Shown: piece after piece, positions 54,841-64,000 of the stretch
Position numbering within the stretch: position 1 is the stretch's first letter
Layout: each line of letters starts with the position of its first letter
Notes under the pieces: generated by a model
The model's input: the letters and a program-made list of their open reading frames with translations, nothing else
The model's database searches: none
What the model was told of the DNA's origin: nothing
Program-made: the position numbers and the translations under genes
Assembly: GCA_030141605.1 (NCBI GenBank)
Contig: JAQGDQ010000300.1
Location: 147,501 to 211,500 of the forward strand
Length of the DNA stretch: 64,000 bases
Direction of reading: 5' to 3'
From: Tubiluchus corallicola
Taxonomy: Eukaryota > Priapulida > Priapulimorpha > Priapulimorphida > Tubiluchidae

Positions 54841-56692
54841 TGTTCATTATCAAAGTAGTAATAATAATAATAATTAATTTAATAATTACTAATGTTATAA
54901 TAATTTTTATTATAAAAAGAAGAAATAGGAGTAATTTCAAACTTATTCAGGCACTTTCACAGTTTTCACACTTGTCCAGTACATGATCATATTTGGTATA
55001 AAATAAATTAAATGCAACAACATGTACGCATGCAGAAAACTAAAACATTGTCGAAAAGTGGAAATTTTGTTTTCATAACTCTATTAAAAAGGCTTTCAAC
55101 AAACTCTGTGGCCATGAACTTGCTGATATATTCATAGTAGAGAACTGGAAACTGTGTGTATTAAAACACTCACGGGAAACTTGCAAAACGTTTTTTACAA
55201 TTTCCATCGTCACGTTCAATGTGCAACTGTGATTAATTGACTGAATATAGCTTTTGCGAGCATGAGAAGCAATCATGTTTATAGGAAATGATATACCTTT
55301 TTCTAGTGTCTATTAGGGATTCGACTCCTTTATTTAAAATATTAAGAATCTAAATATTGCAAAAGCATACGAAATTTTAGTGATGGAATATAATATTTTT
55401 GACACATTGTTCACTGTACATCAAGCAGCACATAAAGTACTCTCCTTCTAAGCCTTTATTTCTGTCATTTGATACTGTTTTGACCCCGCCAAGTCCTTTA
55501 CACCCAACACTTCTCGTGTCTGATTTCTTGTTCGTGTTGTTGTCTGAAATCTGATCATGGAATCTCACCTGGAATCTGATCATGATCAAAAAACCTTTTC
55601 GTGCACTTGAAATGAATGGTACCAAATTTCTCTCTCCTTTAATTTGTGCTCACATAAACTTCAGTGCACAAGTTTATACTAAAGATCTTAGTACCTTGGA
55701 AATCAAAATTGCACCACAGTTTGCAATGAAGGCTTTCCCTCCAGACTCCAACCGTCCGAAGTTCGAACTAAGCAATATACTGTTATAAACAAAATCGAAT
55801 AAACTTAATGACATGCTTTATAAACTTGCGTGGCAAGTCTCCGCTTTGTGCTAAATCAAACGTTTGCTTCGTACTTCTGAGTTCTGAGCTGTAAAATGTT
55901 TTTGTTAATAATTAAGTTTTGTAAATTTTTGATAAATGATTAGTATAAACTATCCGTTGTAGTAACGCGTATTATTCGCCAGTTTTCTGCCAATTAATGG
56001 TATGTTGCCCACATTCTTTTTATTATCAAATTAATTGGACAACTTTATTTGGCATGCGTTGTACAGTAAGTGTATGGTAAAACTAGCAATAACCTTACTA
56101 GTAATACATATTTTAAGTAATATAATAATCATCATAATCATTATTATTATTATAATCAGAACTAAGCTACTATAGATTTTTACTCAGGCCATTGTCTTTA
56201 CTTAACTCCACTTTTGACATTGGTCTGGTTAAATTCTGTTTTTGATGCTGTATACTATTATTAATTATTACTAATGTATAGTAAGTTGAACGCCGCTAAC
56301 TCTCTACTAAAGAAGTCCGTCCAGGCTGAAATTGGTCACGGCTAAAATGCGAAGCATCAGTGGCACATCACACCTCAACGTTTGATGAATTCCAGTCACT
56401 GGCAGTCCTGAATATAAATCTGTTTCTGCATCTGGGATTAATAGTTTTATAATCCACCTCGTGGATTAATAATGAAATATCAACGTGGATGTACTTTAGC
56501 CAAGTTGTCTTTGATGTGAAATTCCATAATTAGGTCACCCTTTCTGTCTCAGTGAGTGGAGTTTTAACATCCTTATCCATTCTGAATTTGTTAGCTGTTG
56601 TTAACTTATTTAGCTTATATGTTAACTTAAATTGCTTATGTATATATATATAGCTTTATAACATAGCTTTATGTTGGATCAATTTCACTTTC

Positions 56693-57060
56693 GGGTCATT
56701 GCACCTCAAATCACCCAATATTTTTTCTGATAAACACCCCTATGTCACAGATTTTAATGCAATTTGGTGTGTTGGTTTGGCTTAAGAAATGCAAAAAGCC
56801 AAATTTTTAGCGAAATTGGGCCAATGGTTCAAAAGTTATGGCCCTTTGAAAATGGCCGATAGGGCCAAAAATTGCCAAAATTGGCTTGACCTGCAATTTT
56901 TAAATGTTCATAACTCAAAATGTTTAAATCCAATTTTGAAGGGAGTGTTATCATTTTAAAGGGAATTCAATAAGCTTTCAGAATCTGCAACAAATCTTCA
57001 GATAGGTGGTGTCTGAATTTACAAGAACTTTTGACCTTCACTTTTCACTTGGAATGACCG
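56693..57060. repeat. repeat with short inverted ends (GGGTCATT ... AATGACC)
   Basis: The segment starts GGGTCATTGCACCTCAAATC and ends CACTTGGAATGACC, so GGTCATT/AATGACC are inverted. The interior has internal symmetry around GGCCGATAGGGCC. The look is that of a non-autonomous DNA transposon; no target duplication is clear. Confidence 0.4.
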
Positions 57061-57455
57061 TTCCTTGAGTGCATTCAGCTTGAATTTCATTCTGTAATCC
57101 AGGATAAGACAGCATATGGATACAGAGTGAGAAATATTGGTTATCTAGAAAGATAAGCTTTTAAGTTCTTTAAATTAACTGCAGTCTTTTTCTTTCTTTC
57201 TTGGTGACTTGAATGACAACTATTTATCCACATATACCTCAAAGTCCTTGTGGCACTTAGTCCGGTTATAATTCTCTATTCATCAGACATGACGTAGTCA
57301 AATTCAGATTTTCCATCCTGGTTGTTTCCTTGATGCAAAGTTTTACATGTACCATTGGCATTAAACTGCATTTGTCATTCTCTGAACGATACATCAGTTG
57401 TGATATCATGGTTCAATGTCGTGCAATCTTGAACCGACTTTATAGACTTATATCT

Positions 57456-57740
57456 TTACGTGTCATTGGCAAACATTTTAATTGTGAATGTCAGTTTATG
57501 TGGTAAGTTATTGGTATAGATAAGAAATAACAGAGGGCCACGCACACTGCCTTGTGGTAGTCCGACTACAGCAGCATTTGGTGATTTACCAGCATTGATT
57601 TTTACACATTGTGCCTGTGGTGTCAAAAATCTTGAATTCATGCCAGCTGTTATCAGATGTTCCATAAGCCTGCAGTTCCAATGAAAGTTTCCTGTGTGAA
57701 ATTTTGTCAAATGCTTTCTGAAGGTCGTAATATATCTCAT
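57456..57740 (-). pseudogene. LINE reverse transcriptase fragment with a substituted catalytic motif
   Basis: Encodes GLPQGSVRGPLLFLIYTNNL and ends MFANDT. This is the RT block (G-x-P-Q-G-S ... FADDT), but the catalytic FADD has become FAND and the frame stops directly after. Neighbouring RT parts are missing or broken. Distinct from the element at 49-50 kb. Confidence 0.75.
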
Positions 57741-58432
57741 CTACACCTATCCTTGTTCAATTGAAGCTTGTCAGTCAGTCATGTACCTGTGCAGTTCTTT
57801 ACAATCATGATCATGGTAAATTTGCCAAAATAATTGTTGCCTATTGCTGACTGTGATTCACGGAGTCAAAGAACTTCAAAAATCTAAATAAACTACATCT
57901 ACTTTCACATGGGATTTGTCACACAGCAGTGTTTAATTGATACTTTGATTAGCTTAATGGAACATAATTTACTATTACCACTGTGAACCTGTAAGTCTTT
58001 TTTGGTTTTCACTGTATCAGATTCTCACTGTAACAAGATTTAGCTAATCCTGTTCTTGAATTGTGATTAATGGATATGGGCTTATGGTTTATGGTTATCC
58101 AAGACTGGCGATTCCTTTTCCAGTATAGGCGTACTATTGGCAGTAAGCCAGTCTTGTGACAACGCTGAACTTTCCAGCAATCTGGTATAGAAAAAATGCA
58201 GAATTTAGCAATTTTGATCATGAAACTGCAAATCATTATAGAAACCATTATCAATGATACTAAACATAAACATAAAATGCGTGTATTTAACTGAAATATT
58301 TGTGCTGTAGAATTTTAGACCAGAAAATTTCAAATTCAATAATTTGATTACAGTTGTGCTTAAGTAAATGCAAAGTACCGTAACTTGGTTTTTATTTTTA
58401 TTTGTTTAGAAATCTGCAGTGAAGCCATCATA

Positions 58433-58449
58433 ATGGGAAAGCTGACAAG
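58433..58449 (+). CDS. USF3: USF3-like exon 1 (start codon, residues 1-6)
   Basis: ATGGGAAAGCTGACAAG then GTAAAA. A tttgtttag acceptor-like site lies 23 bases upstream, either the end of a 5' UTR intron or a trans-splice site. The 17 nt join the next exon to give MGKLTSEKEKKSHN. Confidence 0.75.
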
Positions 58450-61400
58450 GTAAAACTAGTAAACATTAAAATAAATCTATGTTTGAAACTAAGAACAATA
58501 GTTTACTATAATTTACTTAAGTTTCTGATTACTATCCAGATATGAATGTGACATTACTTAGATCGGCAAAATTTTTGTCAAACACAAATTTGGAGCTGTA
58601 TTTTGAATGGTATTGCATTTTCTGTTTCACTATAACTTCTTCATTGATTTCTATGTGAGATTGCGGTGTGTATGGAGAGATTTGCTGTGCGGATACAGAC
58701 AATTTCTTGTAATCTTATGTGTCGTATGCTTGAACCACTGTTTATCAAACTTTCTCATAAGTTTAATTTTTTCAGCTACTTACTAGCTGCACTTAAATTT
58801 TTTTGTCTCGTTTATATGAGCATTTCCTAGTCAACAAAACTGTTTGGCTCAGCTGTATATATCACCGTACGTAGATCTTTAAATAGCTTTAATTTTAGAA
58901 ATTCATAATAAGTAGTACTTTGTGATGTAATTTAGATCCCACAAACACATGACTGAAGTGTTTCAACTATTTTCCATGGATAAGTTATATACTTTATTAG
59001 AGGAAAACCAGACCCCATCTTAAACAGTCTACTCTATATTTCAAGAATTCTGTACCTGAAAGAATTATTACCATAGAATCGTAATTTCGCATTCACATGG
59101 CCAGTTCCTTGTTGTTACATGCATTTTGCCATTCGCCACTATCGCCTGCATCTCGGAAATGCGTGTTCAAAAGACAAGTGCTGTACCTCTCAGAGCAGAG
59201 GTGTGACGTTGTGCACACTTTTGAGAGCTCATGTGTGAGCATAGCGTTAAATTTGAAATTAATAATTTTAAACTTAAAATTTGCCAAGTTTTAAATTGTG
59301 TATCACACTGAATGTCATACAGTAGCAATGTACTTCAATTTTCACTTTTGCAAACACTTGCCACACGCTCGTGGAATGTTTGTGCTACTGAAAATTATGT
59401 TCAGTTGTGATGTCAGTACTCGTTGGGCTCGCTCGCCATTAATTAAATTTTTAACTTATTATTTAATTGCCAGAAACACTTTGGCATTGTTATAGGTCTT
59501 GAAATGTATGCTATTACCGTACTTCAAAATATGGTAGGATATGAGAAATCATCCTGTTTTCCTTTAATTTCTCTAAATTTACAAATTGCCAAGTTTATAA
59601 TTCCAGTCCTTGCTTAAAATTTCCGTCACATATTACAATCATGCAAACTGTAGCCTATCAAAAACATAAAGTTGCTTTTATTAATGGTAATCAACCTCAT
59701 GATGTTACAATGTAAGACGTGGCTTTTCTTACAGTGAGAAAGAGAAGAAGTCGCACAATTTAACGGAGAAAGAGAGGAAGGACAAAATCAGAAATGCAAT
59801 TAATAAGCTTGGCACTTTACTACCGGATGCATATTTGCATGTTGGAGAAAGAAAAAGGGTAAGAGAAGTGATTGTGTTTTTGAAGCTTTAAGAAAGCCTT
59901 AAGTAATTGTTTCATTTGATGCTTAAATACTATCACTGCTTTTATTTTATCAAAGCAGTGATGCTGCAGTGTGACTGCAGCTTAACTAGATTAATGACAT
60001 TCACGTTTTGTGACATGCAACATTTTATTAAATAAGCCAGGATCAGTAAGTGGTCCTGTTCCTGAAAATAACTATTTTGTATTAACGGGCAATGCATACA
60101 GATGTTATAAGAACAATATGGACATTTAAAAACAGTTTTCAATCATGTTAACGTGCCTGCATTTTTGTGCATACTTTTCAGAATATGCTGCAGATTCTTG
60201 AAGCTTCTTTAGAATATGTTGCTTTAATTAAAGAAAAAAATGAGCACTTCCTTGAGGAAAAACTTGATGAGGCAGTTGGTGAGTTGGCATTTTAGGTTTT
60301 TTTATCAATGCTTATTTCTCCAAATAATAACTTCTCTTTGGTTGTATGTTTGTAATATCTATGTAAGTGAAATTGCAATACTTGAGTATTTCATAAATGT
60401 AAATTTCGATGTCGTACATGTGCCAGGGTTTTAGGGTTGAGGAAAAGTGGCCAAAACTCAGGTCTCTTCTGACCAGGAAGCCCCTCATCTTAAGCACCTG
60501 CAAAAAAGTTTTTGACGTTCTTGCATATAAACTATGTAACATTTATTATTGGTTGGGGTAAAATGTTCAGAGTGCTCATCTCTACTCACATTGTTGTGTC
60601 ACTGGAAAATACGTCTTTGTCAACATGGACATGGCTTTAGTCTACCTTTTTGATTAATGGTAAAAAACAATAACAAACGTGATGATTTGCACTATAAATT
60701 ATATTGACGCATGTTTTTGCTTTAAGATATCAGAAGTTTTATAATGTAATTTACGATAAAACAATGAACTTGCGACCCAATGTCTATATCCTTGCAGTTT
60801 GTTTTTTTCCTGTAGACTATAATATACCTAGTTTAAGAATCAATAACAGATAATAAAAAACCTGTGGACTGCGAATTGTAGCTCACGCAAGGGCATATTC
60901 TTCCAATAAAAACAAATCTACCTCCACTTTCACCATACTTTAAAACAGAGTGCTTTATTCTTATTGAGACCATTGAGGACATGTGCGTGGTTAATCTAAA
61001 AGTGCAGATTTTGTAACTCTTTGGAAAAATAAGCACTGAAGAAAAATTGAGTTGTGTGAAAATGTTGTTGACATCCAGGACAAGTCACGAAAAACTACAA
61101 GTTTTTGGATTTGAGTGTTCATTGTTATCATTGATCATAAAAACATGGGAGTATCTATTGTAATCAATAAATTTGTGTAGTTAATTGTTACATTGTCTGA
61201 ATAAACCTTTCTAGACTGGTGACAGTGAGTATTTGCAAAATATAAATCTTCAAAAAAACTAAAATATAGGTAGGTACATCTTCGACCATAATTTTGCACT
61301 TTGCATTGTTTTTTTGGTGGATGGTGCATCATTATGATTGTTTCAGGTATTTATGCACTTCAATTTCTGATCACTTTAAAATGCATATATTCATTATTTT

Positions 61401-64000
61401 TTCTAACTTTGAAAACATGGATGAACCCGACATTTTTGGTCTTTGCTGGAGATTGAGTTTGTGAGAATTTGAATTCTTGATACAAAGATGTGAAAAAAAG
61501 TGTTTTGTGTTTTTGTAATTCTTAAACCTCACAATTAATTAAAATAATTACTTTTTTATTTCAGCCATAGAAATACGAGGCCTGCAGAATGAGATTGAAA
61601 AACTTAAGAAATGCCTTAATCAGACAGAAACACTGTTAAATCAAACTAGAATGGATGTAAAGAAATGCACATGTGTTAAACAGTCAAAGGTTGGCACAGC
61701 TACCAGTAGCACCATCGGATTTGCTGATTCAACAAATCAAAATTTGTTTTCAAAATGTAAGACTAAAAAGAGTAGAAAAGACAATACAGTAGCTGCACAC
61801 ATTGCTGAAAGTTCCAAGCACACAGTGTCTAGCAATGGTCATCCAGGCTGTGCAGACGAATTTCAGCCTCCGACAATTATCGTCATGCCTAGCGGATATA
61901 TTGTTGTACCACCTCCAGCAAGTTCTGCTAGCACCCACCATGAACCCATCACGCCTGCGCCATGCAGCGGAAAACTTGATACACAAAACAAGGTTCAACT
62001 AACTGTTGATGTTGGAAATGGTGGAAGAATGGACAAAGGTGGCGTCGACAGCATTGTTCCTCAGACATTTTTAAACATGAATACCTTGCAACCATCATTT
62101 TCAGCTCCTCAAGTACAGTATCAGCCATCATTGTTGCAAAATCACCAAGCACCTATTGTCTATAATGTAATAACATCACCAGGTTTGATTGCAGGGAACA
62201 ATAGTATTGCGTCTGATCTTAAAAACCCAAAAGGCGAAATGAAAAAAACAGAAAGCGCTCAAGCTGATACACTTTCAAACGTTAGCACAAAGAGTGCGAT
62301 ACAGGAAAAACCCATTTCGTTAAGACTGTTGACACCTACTTCACAGCAGCTGAATGCTAGCATAGAAGGGGAACAAACAACAAATGCGACAAAAAATAAT
62401 GTCCAAAATGTAATTGCTAATGGCACAAACGGCACAGCCAAACCACCAACACTTGTTCAAATCCAGCCTCCTCAGCAGCAAATCATTATTGTTAATGACA
62501 ATGGAAACCCTGTTGCACAGAATCAGCCAACAGTTTTAATGTCCCCTTCAAGCCAGCTAATGTCCCCAAATGCTAGCAGCTTGGCATTAAATAAAACTTC
62601 TCTACAAGGAAACCAGTCTGTAAATTATCCAGCTATAAACCTGCAGGTACAGCCTTCTCATCAGGGTTTACTAAACCAAAATAATAAAGTGTTGCCAACA
62701 GTGAGTTTTCCACAGACACTAAATAAGACCATTGACAATCCTAGTTATATTCAAAATATTAGTGGACAAATAACACCTAATCTTATGTTGCCTGTTGTTA
62801 GTCACTCGGTAAACCAAGGATTAGCAAGCAATTCTAATTCAGTCACACCAACATCACTTGGTAGTGGTTTTCTTATTGTTAGTAACAAAGGCCAATGTTT
62901 GCCGCAGGCTTTATGGCTGCCTAATGGACAAATAATACCAGTTGTAACACAGGCAACAGGAACTAACCACAGCACTATGACTGTTAGTTTACCTGTTACA
63001 TTTGCCACCCAAAGTGCCACAGCCACAAAAACTCGCCTTAATGTAAGACAGCCCGCTAAAGCTACAAATATTGAAAATCTGGCATCATCAAAAACAACTG
63101 TGTTGTCTGATACAGTTGTTTTTAACCCAGCCACGAATCAATTAGCAAGCGGTGTTGTGGCACCAACGAATGTGGTCAATACAGTTACTACAAAAGTAAC
63201 AAGTAACATTATCAACTCAGAGTCGTTACCTTTGAATAGCACACATTGTCAAGGCGGCAGCCCTGTTAAAATTACACAGCAAAGAAAAATAAAACCAAAA
63301 CCTAATATTTTACAAACTGTTGCTCAGAAAACAGTTACTGCCAGTATTCCAAGTAAAATTGTCCAAACTGAAACAGAAGATATTTTGGCAAGGGCTACCA
63401 AGTCTATTTTCTCCACAGCAGATATGTCTCCTGTGCATATACAAGAACTTTCCGAAAACAGGCTTGAACTTAGTTTAGCAGCCGAAGTTACATGCAGCTC
63501 TCAACCATTGTCTACATCATCAACCTGTGTAACATCTATTACTGCTGCATCACCTGATAGCACTCAAATTGATGACACGAACAGACTTGGGCGCACTTCT
63601 CCTTCACTTGCTGCTTCAGATAAGTCAAAAATTCTTGAATCTCATGTCAATTTAGTTAAGGATGAAGCAAAGACTTTGGTGGATGAATTTGCTGTTGCTT
63701 GCAGTTCAAACTCGCAAAGCAAAGGCTCTGAGAAGCAATCCGGGAAGAAATCGTTGAAGAAAAAGCGAAAAGTGGAAGATGTAGACATCAGCAACTGCAC
63801 AAATTCAAAAAAGCAACCCAAGAGGTCCAAACCTTCTACGAAGAACGATGCAATAATATCTCATCACAAAGGTAAGGAGGAACATGACTCTTTACGTGAA
63901 ACGATAGTAAGTCTTGAAGCAGATACGGCATCTAAATCCGAGCAAAGTTTGCTTTTAGGTGACACTGCACCTGTTCTTGTTCAAACAACTGTAGGTGCAA
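58433..64000 (+). CDS. USF3: USF3-like bHLH nuclear protein (3' end beyond window)
   Basis: This is a large predicted nuclear protein with a basic helix-loop-helix domain near the N-terminus. Coding exons 58433-58449, 59735-59858, 60182-60278 and 61565 to the window end join in frame. The bHLH spans about residues 8-75: KKSHNLTEKERKDKIRNAIN is the basic region and helix 1, GTLLPDAYLHVGERKR the loop, NMLQILEASLEYVALIKEKN helix 2, followed by a coiled coil (IRGLQNEIEKLKKCL). The huge last visible exon is low-complexity (S, T, N, Q) with EDILARATKSIFSTADMSP, which resembles a conserved short block of vertebrate USF3 (KIAA2018), and a bipartite-type NLS (KKSLKKKRKVEDVD). The open frame crosses the right edge. 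Similarity outside the bHLH is weak, so orthology is likely, not certain. Confidence 0.8.
59003..59505. repeat. dispersed repeat family R1, copy C, in USF3-like intron 1
   Basis: Full-length relative of 47396-47950, in the same orientation. It begins AAAACCAGACCCCATCTTAA and ends near AGGTCTTGAAAT. Copy C is the most diverged from the other two by eye. Confidence 0.8.
59735..59858 (+). CDS. USF3: USF3-like exon 2 (basic region, helix 1, loop)
   Basis: Follows ttttcttacag, ends at GTAAGA in phase 0. Encodes the DNA-contacting basic region with His, Glu and Arg in H-N-x-x-E-K-E-R, as in E-box-binding bHLH proteins. Confidence 0.88.
60182..60278 (+). CDS. USF3: USF3-like exon 3 (helix 2)
   Basis: Follows atacttttcag; NMLQILEASLEYVALIKEKN then EHFLEEKLDEAV; ends in phase 1 at GTGAGT. 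Confidence 0.88.
60279..61564. other. USF3-like intron 3
   Basis: A 1.3-kb AT-rich intron. No repeat boundary or other gene recognised. Confidence 0.5.
61565..64000 (+). CDS. USF3: USF3-like exon 4 (partial; runs off the window)
   Basis: Follows ttatttcag in phase 1 and stays open for more than 2.4 kb: coiled coil, then S/T/N/Q/P-rich disordered sequence with repeated hydrophobic PxxxVVP-type patches, a lysine-rich NLS near 63744-63840, and no stop before the edge. Confidence 0.88.

Overview
The window is animal nuclear DNA. It is AT-rich, its genes are split by short GT-AG introns, and it is full of LINE and DNA-transposon debris. The gene set (a CREBBP/p300 acetyltransferase, an OAF homologue, a USF3-like bHLH factor, a Golgi fucosyltransferase and a small heat shock protein) is metazoan. 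Divergent but recognisable genes, introns of roughly 0.1-1.5 kb, and acceptor-like AG sites abutting nearly every start codon (as expected for spliced-leader trans-splicing) make an ascidian tunicate my favoured guess. That assignment is inference, not proof.

Layout from left to right. 1-5 kb is mostly non-coding, with one candidate signal-peptide exon (minus strand, 1624-1756), a tiny TA-flanked MITE (2455-2539), LINE 3' ends and a CA microsatellite. A TATA-driven, intronless small heat shock protein gene lies at 5239-5778 (+). A decayed LINE reverse-transcriptase piece and a dispersed repeat sit at 7.3-7.8 kb. An intronless alpha-1,3-fucosyltransferase lies at 8351-9514 (-), followed by a 25-bp minisatellite and an inverted 15-nt subrepeat array. 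From 14424 to 38092 (-) one gene, a complete CBP/p300, can be assembled into 29 coding exons whose phases all close, giving 2195 residues with the family's domains in the usual order. Its introns carry a pair of CAGGG-ended MITEs flanking the catalytic exon, a 30-bp minisatellite, and one copy of a second MITE family. 38.1-46.6 kb is gene-poor, with another inverted subrepeat array, a 125-bp tandem duplication and the second MITE copy. OAF occupies 46655-53028 (-) in four exons; its second intron holds a LINE with an uninterrupted partial RT frame and a hAT transposon remnant. 53-58.4 kb is again repeats. A bHLH gene resembling USF3 begins at 58433 (+) and runs off the right end.

Functional links are loose. 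CBP/p300 is a general transcriptional co-activator and acetyltransferase. USF3 is a bHLH nuclear protein. OAF and the fucosyltransferase act in the secretory pathway. The sHSP is a cytosolic chaperone. Nothing indicates an operon. The most notable non-gene content is the transposon landscape: two 6-bp-TSD MITEs bracketing one HAT exon, a larger hAT remnant nearby, a MITE family carrying a perfect USF-type palindrome, and two foldback-like loci. No tRNA, rRNA or CRISPR was found.
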